DNA of 64,000 nucleotides from Schizochytrium sp. CCTCC M209059 (lineage: Eukaryota; Sar; Bigyra; Thraustochytrida; Thraustochytriidae): positions 235,051-299,050 of the forward strand of contig KN805377.1 in NCBI GenBank assembly GCA_000818945.1. Direction: 5' to 3'. The position numbers and the translations under genes were made by a program. The notes below the pieces were generated by a model. It had not been told where the DNA came from. It saw nothing but the letters and a program-made list of their open reading frames with translations, and did no database searches. Each line of letters opens with the position of its first letter. Positions within the stretch are counted from its first letter, which is position 1. This document shows, in pieces, positions 1 through 9,921 of this stretch.

Positions 1-2
1 CC

Positions 3-3000
3 AATGACCCCGAGAACCACGAGTACGATATGTCCGCTTATTCCGGCGACGATGCCACCATGATCTGGCGTCGTGTCGGCGAAGTCGTCCGTAACATTTA
101 TGCAAGCGCGGTGGTGCAAATCTATGGTTCCTTTGCCACTGGGCTTTGGCTCCCGGGGCAGAGTGATCTGGATCTGCTCATCACTCTTCATCATGGCCAC
201 GCTCTTATGAACGAGTATGCGCGCATGCGGGCGGCTTCTTTTGTCTCGCGTGGATCTTTCGATGCCTCCTCTGTTGCTAGTGTATCCTCCGTTGCCCCTG
301 CGGCCTCTCTTAAGGCTGAAAGCGGTGCAGACGCTACCGTGTCATCTGCCGAGGAGACCAATGCCTCGGGAGAGAAAGACGCTGCGCCCAAGGCTGAGAC
401 GCCAGGTGTTGCGTCCGTCCCGAGTGCGTCTGTGCCACGAAAGAGCAAGAGCACGACCAATTTCGAGGCCACTTCGTGGGCTGATCGCGCCAAGGGGGCT
501 GCTGGCAAGGTATCCCCCGCGTCAACTTCGCCACAGCTCGAGCCCAGTACGCCTGCTCGACCAGCCTCTACGCCCGCGAAGACGTCTGCTGACCAGACTG
601 TTGGTCAGCTTACGGCGCAACGTCCGCTGGGTCAGGCCGAACAGCAAAAAAAGCAGCAGCAGCAACAACAACCACAACCACAACAACACAAGGCAACCAT
701 GGCCAGTGGGCATCCTCCGCGACACCCTCGGACGTCCTCCCTTAAAGCTTCCGAGACACAAACAGTTCCGCAGGCGACTGCGCATGCTCAGGTGCAGACC
801 CAGTCGCAACCGCCAAAACAGCAACAGCAGCAACAGCAACAGCAAAATGGTGGATTTCCTTCCATGCCGCAGAATATGTACCCCATGCCCCAAGAGCGCA
901 TGTATGGTTTTCCGCCGCCCTTTCTGCCTTTTGCAGATTCCACCATAGATATGAGTTTAGACCGTGGCCAGCTCCTCACCTACATGTGCGCCGTCCACTC
1001 GGCGCTCAAAGCGCAGCCATGGTGCAAATCGATCAAGCTCATTAAGAGCTCATCAATGCCGGTCATCAAAATGAAGGCCGTCAATATGCTTTCAAATGGC
1101 GCGGCTTCGGGACCCGAGATTCCCGTTGATATTTCCTTTCGCACGAGTGACCATTATGGTCTGCAAGCCCGCGATTTCGTCTTGCAGCTTACCGACGAAC
1201 TTTCTGGCGTATTGCGACCCCTCGTGCTTATTCTTAAGCGCCTTTTGCGCGAGTACGACCTCCACGATGTCTACAAGGGAGGCCTTGGCTCGTACTCTTT
1301 GACAACGCTCGTTGTCTTTTTCCTTTTGCGTGTGGGCTTTGTCATCTCTGGCGAGATGCCTCGGATGAATCCCATGCTCCCGCCGCCACGCATGGCGGCA
1401 CCCCACCCTTCGACGGCCGCCCCGGCCTCTGGTGTCACACCTATCGGCGGATCCGCGCCCTCCACGCCTGCGGCAACAGCCACCTCGCAGCAACAACAAC
1501 AGCAACAACCATCAACCTTTTCACAAGTGCCCACAAATGAGCGGCAAGCAGGGTCGCCGGCGTCGGCAGGGCCATCCCCAACGATTCCGTCGCCCAGCCT
1601 GATGGGATCGCCACTGCAGCAACCCATGTCGGCACCTGCAACCCCCCGATCGCGCTTCCCCATGGTTGAACTTGACAATTTGCCTCCTTTGTACAAACCT
1701 GAGGATCTCGAACAGAAACAGCAGCGACGACAGCGTCGTCACCGCAACAACCGCAAATATAGCGTCGGTAGCGCTGCCAGCCGTGCGAGCACGATCAGCA
1801 GCAACACGAGCAGCACTGGCCTGAACCGCCTCACTGCCAGCAACAGCAACAACAATAACAACCACGATGAGGTCTCTCTCCATGACTTTCATGACGAGGA
1901 ATCTCAAGGCGACCTCGATAGCAACGCTGCCAGCGATGATGACCGTACTACGGTGGGGGACGAAGCCACAGCTGCTTCCTCAGACGCAGAGATTCTGCTA
2001 AAGGCGGCCCAAGTCGTAGAGTGCGCGACGCGCGAGAGCCGCAAGTGGTTGCGCGAATATATCCAAAACGACTGCCGTGGGACCGTCAATGTGGGTGTGC
2101 TTCTCATGGGCTTTTTGCAAATGTTTTCGCGACCATCGCGTGGCGGTCTCGACCTCGAACAGCTCGAGCTCTCAATTTTGCGCCGTGGTTCGATTCGTGT
2201 GCAGCGCCGACGACGTGATTCCGATGGTTTGCTCCAGCAACTCTCGCCACTTTGCGTGCGCGACCCTGTGCGCCGGAGTCACTGCCTTGGCTCGGGGTCA
2301 TTTAACATGTATATGGTGCAACAACGCTTCGGGCAGCTGCATGAGCTTCTCATGCATCGTCCAAACCAGCTCTCCGACTTGCTTGCCATTGAAGTGCACC
2401 CAAGTGCATCGCAAGCACCATCGCCGGACGCTGGTCCCATGCCGGGGATGCCTCCCGGTGGTATGGGAGCACACGGCGGTTTTGGTCCCATGGCTGTACC
2501 GCCGTACGGAGGTATTTCTGGCTTTGTGCCCTTTATTCCGGTGGGATTCAACAACTCGCAGATGATGTCACTGCCCATGCATCTTGTGAGTCCGCTCGGA
2601 TACATGCAGCCTGGCACACCAACATTTGCGACGGGCACTGACCAGAGCAAGTCTGCGTCTGTAGGTGCAACCTCGAGTGATGAACAAGGCAAAGAGGCTT
2701 CCGCGAAGGGCGCCACCGCGCGTGAGTCTTCGAACCAAGAGTCCCAAGCAAGGACGTCTGCAACATCGTCTCCGGAGCTCAGTCCGTCGGCTGCGCAACA
2801 GCAGTACATGCAAGGTCTTAGCCCGAGACCCATGGGCTTCCCGATGCCTATGCCCTTTGGCGGCTATCCCGGCATGTCTGCCCCCGCTGGCTACGGATAT
2901 CCTGGGTATCCGCAGGTCTCTCCCGCCGGTTCAAGTCAAGGGGAAGGACATACTTTTTCGGAGGCGCAAAGCCAAGAGCAACAGAAACAGCAGCAGCAGC

Positions 3001-3518
3001 AGCAAAAGGGTGCAGCTGGTAAGAAGGAGCGTGGCACGCAAGCATCCCAAGCTCAGCATCATGCGACGCAGACGATGGCACCGCAAGTCAAGGGAACACA
3101 AACGTACCCACCCATGGCTCCTTCGTGGATGGATCAGCGAAACATGCTCATGTGGCCAGCGCATCCTGGATTCTCAGGCGACATTCCCCAGAGTCCAGCC
3201 ATGAACCGCGTTCCCGAAGAAGGTTGCACGATTGTAGCTCGCAACATTCCCTACGAGGCCTCCACCGACGACTTTGCCGAGCTCGAAGAAAAGTTCCGGT
3301 CCCATGGCGAAGTCTTGTACGCAACTCAATCTGCTGCGCGAGGATCTCTCTACATTACATATGTTACTGAACGCGAAGCGCGCCGGGCCATGTCCAAGCT
3401 TCAGGGCCACCAAATTATGGACCGCGAGATCCGCATCAAGTTTTATCGCGATCTAGTCAATGATCAAAGCTTTTTCCCTCGCTCCTTTTACCAGCATCGT
3501 CAGCCCTTTTCTACATGA
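3..3518 (+). CDS. Non-canonical poly(A) polymerase (TRF4/PAPD5-like nucleotidyltransferase) with C-terminal RRM, 5' partial
   Basis: The frame is open to the left edge, so the N terminus is missing; the first in-window Met is at 30. Counting from it, a polymerase-beta-type nucleotidyltransferase signature (YGSFATGLW then SDLDLLI, catalytic Asp about 46 and 48) is followed by a third carboxylate in IPVDISF (about residue 364). The PAP/25A-associated helices follow in two blocks, around 380-435 (LRPLVLILKRLLREYD) and 665-715 (NVGVLLMGFLQMF). A C-terminal RRM covers about residues 1065-1145 (IVARNIPYEAS, then GSLYITYV). The protein probably adds 3' A or U tails to RNA, with the RRM giving RNA contact. 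The core blocks are separated by Gln-, Pro- and Ser-rich segments of roughly 320 and 230 residues, so it is far longer than TRF4 relatives. The family call is firm; the exact substrate is unknown. Confidence 0.85.
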   Translation, partial: NDPENHEYDMSAYSGDDATMIWRRVGEVVRNIYASAVVQIYGSFATGLWLPGQSDLDLLITLHHGHALMNEYARMRAASFVSRGSFDASSVASVSSVAPAASLKAESGADATVSSAEETNASGEKDAAPKAETPGVASVPSASVPRKSKSTTNFEATSWADRAKGAAGKVSPASTSPQLEPSTPARPASTPAKTSADQTVGQLTAQRPLGQAEQQKKQQQQQQPQPQQHKATMASGHPPRHPRTSSLKASETQTVPQATAHAQVQTQSQPPKQQQQQQQQQNGGFPSMPQNMYPMPQERMYGFPPPFLPFADSTIDMSLDRGQLLTYMCAVHSALKAQPWCKSIKLIKSSSMPVIKMKAVNMLSNGAASGPEIPVDISFRTSDHYGLQARDFVLQLTDELSGVLRPLVLILKRLLREYDLHDVYKGGLGSYSLTTLVVFFLLRVGFVISGEMPRMNPMLPPPRMAAPHPSTAAPASGVTPIGGSAPSTPAATATSQQQQQQQPSTFSQVPTNERQAGSPASAGPSPTIPSPSLMGSPLQQPMSAPATPRSRFPMVELDNLPPLYKPEDLEQKQQRRQRRHRNNRKYSVGSAASRASTISSNTSSTGLNRLTASNSNNNNNHDEVSLHDFHDEESQGDLDSNAASDDDRTTVGDEATAASSDAEILLKAAQVVECATRESRKWLREYIQNDCRGTVNVGVLLMGFLQMFSRPSRGGLDLEQLELSILRRGSIRVQRRRRDSDGLLQQLSPLCVRDPVRRSHCLGSGSFNMYMVQQRFGQLHELLMHRPNQLSDLLAIEVHPSASQAPSPDAGPMPGMPPGGMGAHGGFGPMAVPPYGGISGFVPFIPVGFNNSQMMSLPMHLVSPLGYMQPGTPTFATGTDQSKSASVGATSSDEQGKEASAKGATARESSNQESQARTSATSSPELSPSAAQQQYMQGLSPRPMGFPMPMPFGGYPGMSAPAGYGYPGYPQVSPAGSSQGEGHTFSEAQSQEQQKQQQQQQKGAAGKKERGTQASQAQHHATQTMAPQVKGTQTYPPMAPSWMDQRNMLMWPAHPGFSGDIPQSPAMNRVPEEGCTIVARNIPYEASTDDFAELEEKFRSHGEVLYATQSAARGSLYITYVTEREARRAMSKLQGHQIMDREIRIKFYRDLVNDQSFFPRSFYQHRQPFST

Positions 3519-3669
3519 CGGGTTTCTCGCTTCCCTGTGGAGGCTTCCATCTCTTTCAACCTCGAAATTCGCTCACGCACACATACACACACGCACCTTT
3601 TGCATACATTTGATTCATGATTTGATCAAAACTTGATATGATGATAAAACGTAAAAGTTTGTTTTGCTT

Positions 3670-3715
3670 TTCTTCTTCTTCTTCTTCTTCTTCTTCTTCT
3701 TCTTCGTATTTTGAC
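3670..3715 (+). repeat. (CTT)n trinucleotide microsatellite
   Basis: About 15 copies of CTT/TTC lie in the 480-bp spacer between the poly(A) polymerase stop and the kinesin start. Nothing else is recognisable in this spacer apart from the GGCGA repeat nearer the kinesin start. Confidence 0.9.
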
Positions 3716-3925
3716 TTTGTTCTCTTACAAGATCAACAATCACTTCGAGGCCCGCGCACACGCTTTGAGATCTTTGACTTCATAGACTTGTGCGCAAACA
3801 AACAACCGCAATCTGAAGGAAAATATACTGGCATGGCTGTCGCTATTGGGCCCGTCACGTTCAGAAAAACTGTAACGGGTTTGGGCAAAGAAAGACAAAG
3901 ACAGAAAGAGCACAGACCCTGATCA

Positions 3926-3947
3926 AGGCGAGGCGAGGCGAGGCGAG
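3926..3947 (+). repeat. (AGGCG)n pentanucleotide repeat in the kinesin leader
   Basis: Four uninterrupted copies of AGGCG lie 50 bp before the kinesin ATG. The same pentamer, in the same sense relative to transcription, lies just upstream of the RING-H2 gene start at 53624. Confidence 0.85.
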
Positions 3948-3996
3948 ACACTCGCTTGGGCACGCGGCCTGGGTTCGCTGGGGCCCGCCAGGGACC

Positions 3997-6675
3997 ATGG
4001 AGACCGCGGCCGGGCATGCGCGGGACATTGGGTTCGCGGCGCTGCCGGAGGGCCTCCTGGGCCTGGCAGCGCGACTTGAAGAACTCGGCGGGTCCCAGGA
4101 CAGCGCTGCTCGCGTGGCGCCCTTGGAAACCTATGTCCGCGTGCGCGTGACGCATGCCACAACAGCGACGCAAAGAAAGGCGAGCAGCGGCCAAGGCGCG
4201 GCAAGGGCGAGCACGCGGGGCATGGAGCAATTGCGGAAATCGGAAAAGCTCTTCGACGATCTTGCACGGAGGGGCGATGTCGATGTCGACGCGCTCCGTC
4301 TCGCTGCAGCCCGTGGCGCACACGATGGCGAGCATGAGAAAGCGCATGTTTGGGTCGAAGGCGGTCGCGACGTGGTTCTTCGGCAACCTGACTCGCGCAA
4401 GCTGCAGAAATTCCGATGTAGTGCCGGTTTTTCACGACTTGCGAGCGACACAGATGTCAGTCAACCGCTCGCCGAAAACATTGTCAACGCATGGCTGCTC
4501 AAGGGCTTCAACACGACCGTTTTCAGCTGGGGCAAGTCGGGCGCAGGCAAGACACACACCTTGCTGGGGTCCAGATTGCTTCATAAGCCCTTGATGACGC
4601 CAGACGCCCCCCTGCCTGACTCAAGTGCGCGGGACTCGGTGTTATGGCAGTCACTCAAGCTCATTTTTGCAAATGTCGAGCTTGATCGCGATAGCGCAAC
4701 TTCAGTTAGCCTTTCGTGCTGGGAAATATCCGCTCAAGGCAAGGTCGTTGATCTCTTGGCGTCGCATGCTCGGGATCCTTTGCGTTCGTGCAAGGACGAT
4801 TTTGTGGGCGTATCATGTCGGAACCTAGGCGAAGCGTCTCAAATTTTGGAGGCCGCGCGGTGCTCGAGCCAAAATTGGACAAACATATCGCACGATCGCC
4901 ATGACACGCTGAAAGCTTTGCGAAATAGGTCTCATGCTTTTGTGCGCGTGGCCATCGCACAGCATGATTCGAAAACACTTTCGGTGGGCCATTTTGTAGA
5001 TTTGGCAGGCCATTCGCGACCCAAACCTAAAAGTCAAGAAGGCCAGCGCCGTCATGCTCAGCTCAATCGACACTTGCTTGGGTGCGAACGTCTACTCAGC
5101 GAGCTTTCTCACCTCGAGATATTACGTGCAAGCTCAGGAAATCTCAGCGCGGCGCGGGACTCGCCGCTCACGCGCACGCTTGCCCGTCTCCTCGCCACAA
5201 ACAGCAAATGCTTTTGTCTGGCTACACTGACAGATTCCCTAGATGACTACAAGGCCAATGTGGCCACAATGCGTGTGGCCACGTGTGCCAGCCTTGTCAA
5301 CACTGCGTGCATGCGGGAAACCGGAGACTCGAATTCGCTGTTTCCGATACGACTTGTTCCATTTGCCGAGGTCGCGACCCGTATCGGAGCAGAAGCTACC
5401 GGCCCCGGCGATGACCCCTTTTCGCGCGCGCGGGAGCAGATAGCAACGAAGACTTTTGACGCAAGGCATGAAGATGGTGACATTGGGAGAGAAAAAGACA
5501 ACGACCATGCAAAAGTACACGACGAAGCAGATGAAGACACTGCCACCTCCGGGCCCGGGGATCTGAAATTCGAAGACCATGATTCTCCAGACGATAGGGG
5601 AACTGGCCGCGTTGGGGAGGCACTTCGGGAGCTGGCACGGGAGAGGAAATCCTCAACTCCAACTCGAATGCGTCAGGCTGTCCTTGAAAACCTGCACCAT
5701 GCCGCGAACGTAGCAAAAGCATACCATGAGAACCATCTTGAAGTCACGCTTGTCGACTTGATGACGAAAGAGGAACAAGCCGAGGCAAGGCAATTGCAAG
5801 AGGAAATTGAAGCCATCAAAGCGGAACAGGCCCGCATGACAAGGAGAAAGCTTGCGGAAAAGCAGCAGATCGAGCGCGAAAATTCGCAGTTACGTGCATG
5901 GACGCGCGACATGCGCGAGAAGTCGCGTGTTGGCTCAATCATGGGGCTCTTTGAAGATGACCTCGAATGGGCACGACAAAGTTTGTCTCGTGTCGAGGCC
6001 GCACGAGAACGCGCCGACTCCGTCTTGCTCGAGTCCGAGCGTGGGGCTGTTGTCATCAATGTAGCCCGAGATTATGCGCGTTCGCTAAAGTCTGAAACTC
6101 GAGGCTTGGATCAAGCTCTCGAGCCATTGCGCAAACGCGTGCCACAGTTCGACTCGCGACAACGCTTTATTGACAGTTTGCGTAAGCAGGAGAAACAGCT
6201 CGATGAGCGCATGCGCGAGATTGAGAACGAGCTGAACACACGTCGCGAACGTATGGATGATCTCAAGTCTGGAGTCAGAGATGCGGAGGCAGAGCGAGCT
6301 GCTCTTTCTGCGATGCGAGACGAGCTCGAGGCCTCGCGCGTCAGGCAGTCAGATGAAACCATTGCCATACGCAAATACCTTTCGCGCATTGCGAATGAAG
6401 ACGAGAAGCGCGCTGTGCTGCAAAGGCTTGATACGCGCAAGCAAGATCCGCAGTCGTATCCGTATGGAACGGGAATCTCTCGCGGAGTACAGGTTCTCTT
6501 GCGCCGGCTCGATGGACTGGTAAACCGGCAGGCAGCCTTTATGGCACCGCATCAAGCTGCGCTGCGCACAGCTTTGGAGAAGCTGGGCACGCAATTGCTT
6601 TTGGTCGAGAATCGTGAGTCGAAGCTCCTGGAGGCAATGGAAGACATGATTGATGAGGAAAATCAGTCGCACTAG
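3997..6675 (+). CDS. Divergent kinesin-like motor protein with long coiled coil
   Basis: 892 residues, no intron seen. An N-terminal motor domain (about residues 90-460) has the P-loop GKSGAGKT near 179-186, a switch-I-like RNRSHAF and a switch-II-like VDLAGHSR near 333. About 570-890 is strongly charged and heptad-like (many KEEQAEARQLQEE-type segments), as expected for a coiled-coil stalk and dimer. Kinesins hydrolyse ATP to move on or remodel microtubules. The motor is divergent: switch I has RNRSH where NxxSSRSH is usual, and switch II has DLAGHS for DLAGSE, so the conserved Glu is absent. It could be a weak ATPase or a non-motile microtubule-binding kinesin. ATG 3997 is taken as the start because it begins the long frame about 50 bp after the leader repeat. 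The subfamily cannot be assigned. Confidence 0.85.
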   Translation: METAAGHARDIGFAALPEGLLGLAARLEELGGSQDSAARVAPLETYVRVRVTHATTATQRKASSGQGAARASTRGMEQLRKSEKLFDDLARRGDVDVDALRLAAARGAHDGEHEKAHVWVEGGRDVVLRQPDSRKLQKFRCSAGFSRLASDTDVSQPLAENIVNAWLLKGFNTTVFSWGKSGAGKTHTLLGSRLLHKPLMTPDAPLPDSSARDSVLWQSLKLIFANVELDRDSATSVSLSCWEISAQGKVVDLLASHARDPLRSCKDDFVGVSCRNLGEASQILEAARCSSQNWTNISHDRHDTLKALRNRSHAFVRVAIAQHDSKTLSVGHFVDLAGHSRPKPKSQEGQRRHAQLNRHLLGCERLLSELSHLEILRASSGNLSAARDSPLTRTLARLLATNSKCFCLATLTDSLDDYKANVATMRVATCASLVNTACMRETGDSNSLFPIRLVPFAEVATRIGAEATGPGDDPFSRAREQIATKTFDARHEDGDIGREKDNDHAKVHDEADEDTATSGPGDLKFEDHDSPDDRGTGRVGEALRELARERKSSTPTRMRQAVLENLHHAANVAKAYHENHLEVTLVDLMTKEEQAEARQLQEEIEAIKAEQARMTRRKLAEKQQIERENSQLRAWTRDMREKSRVGSIMGLFEDDLEWARQSLSRVEAARERADSVLLESERGAVVINVARDYARSLKSETRGLDQALEPLRKRVPQFDSRQRFIDSLRKQEKQLDERMREIENELNTRRERMDDLKSGVRDAEAERAALSAMRDELEASRVRQSDETIAIRKYLSRIANEDEKRAVLQRLDTRKQDPQSYPYGTGISRGVQVLLRRLDGLVNRQAAFMAPHQAALRTALEKLGTQLLLVENRESKLLEAMEDMIDEENQSH

Positions 6676-7098
6676 GCGAGTACGGAGGAAGGAAGAAAAT
6701 GTCATGCAATGAGATAATGTGAGATGGAATGAAATCGTTGATTTGAAAACAAAAGAAATTCCTTTCGGCTCGGCCCCGGCCCCTTTTTCTTCGCCTCTGT
6801 CTTTATTGATCTACTATGCAAGAAAGAAAAAGAAAAACGAAAGACGAGAAAAAAAATATTAAGGCTTTTGCGCCAACCCCCTCTCTCCCTCCTTTTAGCT
6901 GCTTAAGTGATTGAGTTTCACAATGCTTCGAGACGCGGCTTGCGATGCCGAGAGTGCTTGACACGTAGGTGATACCCTTTCACCCACGTTTGACACATAC
7001 TTGCGCGTGCAACATCCGGTACTTCTCCCATTTTTTTTTTAATAAGGGGGGGAGAGGGGGTTGTAAAATTGATGATCGTACTGGTGTGAGACGCGACT
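6676..7098. other. Convergent 3' spacer between the kinesin and CEP44 genes
   Basis: The two genes end toward each other here. The stretch is AT-richer than its surroundings, with A- and T-runs that could serve 3' end formation on either strand. No ORF, RNA gene or repeat could be supported. Confidence 0.6.
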
Positions 7099-9921
7099 TC
7101 AATTTTCAGACTCCGCCAAGACGGTTTCTGTTTCACGGAAACGCTCCTCGATAACCTTGATAAAGTCGTCAATACCTTCGGTGGCGTGCGACACAGCGTC
7201 TGCCGAGGACGATGTCGCGGGACCGCGGCTTTGCGAGACGTTGGATCGCGCATGCGAAGCAGTCCCACGTGCTCCAGACCTGCCAGAACCCGACGCTGAA
7301 GAAAGCACCCTCGGTGCAGAGATCGGCCCATTTGAGGTCGATCCGCGTGCAGCTGAGGCAGTGTGATTCGAGGTCGCATGACGCGTACCTCTCGCTCCTC
7401 GCGAGGTGACAGAATGACCCAATTCTGACTCGAGGGACTCCATCGTGGTGGCAGCAGAAGGCTCGGACATGAGTCTGTGATGCTGAGGCACGGCCGAAAG
7501 AGACTGCGACGACGCGGCTGCGATGGAGGAAGCACCATTCGACGATGAGTCTTCAACTTGCTGCCGCACGCGTGAGTCGATCTCGGTGATACGCTGGTCC
7601 ATGGTCTGCAAAGCAGTGTTGATTCGCTTTTCCATGGCGTCGAAACGCTCTGGAATGTGCGCCACGCTTTCAAAGGCCATCGCAATTTTATTCATTTGCA
7701 TCACAAGCATGCCCAGGTCAGGTTGTCCCGCTTGCGTCGACATGGCGGCAGCCATTTGGTCTTGCTTGGGCTCACTTTGATGTTGAGCGTGCGCTTGACT
7801 GTGCTGGCGCAGCTGGTCTTGCTCGTGATTCGGCTCGGGTATCGGTGTGCGTGCCGATTGCACAGCAACGGATGCGGGCGCGGCGTCCACGGCGCGAGAA
7901 AAACCAGCAGGTCGACCACTTTGCTGGGAGCTGGGCGTTGAAATTTGTGAAGAGGCCGCCCCGTTGGCGCTCGACCCCGAAGGGAGTTTCAATTTGCGCG
8001 CAATGTTGCCGCCCCCAGAGCGATCCTTGGCCGGAGAGAAAGAGCGACCGGAGCGCGAACCGGCAGCCAGAGTGGCACCGAGCTGATGAGGGCTTGCGGA
8101 GCCTTGGCTCGAGGCGGCGCGACCGCGTGTTCCAAAGGCAGCCGACATCGGTGCCACCTTGGTGGCAGATACAGGACTGCTTTGCCCGGACTTGGGGCGC
8201 GCCATCATCGCCGCAGCCGCCGCGACACTGCCTCCGCGTTTTGATCCCGCAGAAAGGCTGCCCACGCTGTTGGTGCGATGCATGCTTGAAGGCGAGGATC
8301 CCCGACTGCCGTGGTGGATGCGCGGCGAGGTATGCGGCTTGTTGAGTTGGGCCGTGAGGGCTTCCTTGCGTTTGGGGCGGTCCAAAGGCTGGGGCGGGGA
8401 GCTCACCCAGCACTCCATGGCACGTGCAGTGTTGTTCACGTTCAAATAAGGTGGATTTCCAGCATGAGAATGATCCCCCAACGCATCGCCATCTCCGGTC
8501 GCGGACGACGAGCCCTGGCTACTTGCATGCGTTTGCAAATGGTGCTGGAACTGATGCGTGTGTGGGTGCAGATGGCCCCGCATGTCAGCTTTGACCCGTA
8601 TGGGTGCCTGGCGAAAGACGGCAGGCGCAGAAGCAGCCGATGTGATGGACACTGGGGACACTGGACCAGAGCTGGAGGTAGGACTCTTGAGTTCTTCTGG
8701 GCCATTTCCATTTGCGGGCGTGGTGCCGTTGCTACTACCGTCCCCTCCGGTTTGCAGCGTGAGCGTCCGTTTCGAGCGCCACGAGCCCCCGCTCGCGGCC
8801 TCTTTGGCGCCATTGCTTGATGGTATTTGTCCTGGTGTAAGCGCTGCATGCGCTTGAGCAGTATGAGATGAAAAAAATGGCGCGTGCGATGAGGCCGCCA
8901 CGCCAGGGTGCGGATGGAGTTGCGAATGACCATGATGATTTGCAACTTGATGCTGCTGCTGCTGCTGCTGCTGCTGTTGCTGTTGTTGATGATGTTGATG
9001 ATGATGTAAAGCAGCAGTATGGGGCGTCCGCCCTACGCCGTTGCTGTTCCCGTTCTTGAAAGGTTCATGCGCTGCATCAGATTGATGATACGCGCCAGAG
9101 TGATTGGCTTCAGCCATGCCGTTTTGATGTTGCCTGCGCGTTGCTCGCGGTTCGCCCGAGGACCGCAATGCTGTTTTGCGCGTTGGCTTTGCAATGACGG
9201 GCACGGCACGGCGTTGCCGAAGGGATCGCCCCATGGCATCTGGTGGTCCAGAACCTAAGGAGGACGCAAAATCGGCGTCGTCCATAATCTCAACCTCTCC
9301 CTCGTCGTCATCATCCCTACTTTGAATGCCCTTGACGAGAGGCCTATGATCCGCCTCGTCAAGCCGATCGTTACGAAGGCCGCCTCGGCCCACGCCATTG
9401 GCCGTGGCGGAGGAGGAAGCGGACTTGGCACTGCCATTAACGTTGGTATTGATACTGGCTGCAGCAGGCGAGGACATCTCACTCGAGGCACTAGGAGGGG
9501 TTCGTGAGTTACTCGCTGCCTTTTGCAAACGTACGAGCTCGTCGGCTTTGCGACGACAGAGCTTGACCACGTCGCAAACAAAAATGATTTTTCGCTCCGC
9601 AAAACCCGAAGAGAGAAACTGCTCTAGCGTGAGTGAAGGCCGGTAACTGAATTCATTGCGCACAACGCGAAAGACTCCCTCTAAAAAGGGTCGATCCTGG
9701 ATAGGATACAGCTGGTAACCCCTCTCGGAAAGGTACCTTGCCAAATGGAGCGAGTCGTCGAGAAGAACCTTGTGCAGCAGAGGGAGAAAGCCCGTGGGCT
9801 CGCCCCGGGCAACAGCCTCGAGGTCGACGTCTTCGTCCTTGACACAGGTACCACGCAGCTCCGAGCGTAGCTTTTCCAGGTTGTTCCGAAGGTCGCCCGT
9901 CGTGGCCGCAGCGTGTGCCAT
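7099..9921 (-). CDS. CEP44-domain centriolar/spindle protein
   Basis: 940 residues. The N-terminal 125 residues match the centrosomal CEP44 domain as remembered from animal proteins: TGDLRNNLEKLRSELR, then FRVVRNEFSYRPSLT, then SGFAERKIIFVCDVVKLC. In animals CEP44 acts at the proximal centriole lumen in centriole-to-centrosome conversion, so this protein probably works at the basal body or spindle pole. The remainder (about 130-800) is low-complexity, rich in Ser, Gly, Ala and His/Gln, with a poly-Gln/His run encoded near 8950-9010. A predicted coiled coil lies near 830-870 (PERFDAMEKRINTALQTMDQ). The frame is open upstream to 10521, but that extension is Arg/Ala-rich leader-type sequence. 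The Met at 9921 starts the conserved domain and is chosen. It is much longer than animal CEP44 (about 400 residues). Confidence 0.82.
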   Translation of the reverse strand: MAHAAATTGDLRNNLEKLRSELRGTCVKDEDVDLEAVARGEPTGFLPLLHKVLLDDSLHLARYLSERGYQLYPIQDRPFLEGVFRVVRNEFSYRPSLTLEQFLSSGFAERKIIFVCDVVKLCRRKADELVRLQKAASNSRTPPSASSEMSSPAAASINTNVNGSAKSASSSATANGVGRGGLRNDRLDEADHRPLVKGIQSRDDDDEGEVEIMDDADFASSLGSGPPDAMGRSLRQRRAVPVIAKPTRKTALRSSGEPRATRRQHQNGMAEANHSGAYHQSDAAHEPFKNGNSNGVGRTPHTAALHHHQHHQQQQQQQQQQQQHQVANHHGHSQLHPHPGVAASSHAPFFSSHTAQAHAALTPGQIPSSNGAKEAASGGSWRSKRTLTLQTGGDGSSNGTTPANGNGPEELKSPTSSSGPVSPVSITSAASAPAVFRQAPIRVKADMRGHLHPHTHQFQHHLQTHASSQGSSSATGDGDALGDHSHAGNPPYLNVNNTARAMECWVSSPPQPLDRPKRKEALTAQLNKPHTSPRIHHGSRGSSPSSMHRTNSVGSLSAGSKRGGSVAAAAAMMARPKSGQSSPVSATKVAPMSAAFGTRGRAASSQGSASPHQLGATLAAGSRSGRSFSPAKDRSGGGNIARKLKLPSGSSANGAASSQISTPSSQQSGRPAGFSRAVDAAPASVAVQSARTPIPEPNHEQDQLRQHSQAHAQHQSEPKQDQMAAAMSTQAGQPDLGMLVMQMNKIAMAFESVAHIPERFDAMEKRINTALQTMDQRITEIDSRVRQQVEDSSSNGASSIAAASSQSLSAVPQHHRLMSEPSAATTMESLESELGHSVTSRGARGTRHATSNHTASAARGSTSNGPISAPRVLSSASGSGRSGARGTASHARSNVSQSRGPATSSSADAVSHATEGIDDFIKVIEERFRETETVLAESEN
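9025..9080 (+). repeat. 56-bp segment shared with 15459-15514 (copy A)
   Basis: Read on the plus strand, antisense to the CEP44 coding sequence, this 56-nt block matches the reverse complement of 15459-15514 at 45 of 56 positions with no gaps. In both copies a trinucleotide-rich tract lies just before the block. The two blocks also translate similarly (RPPYAVAVPVLERFMRCIR here). Confidence 0.55.
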
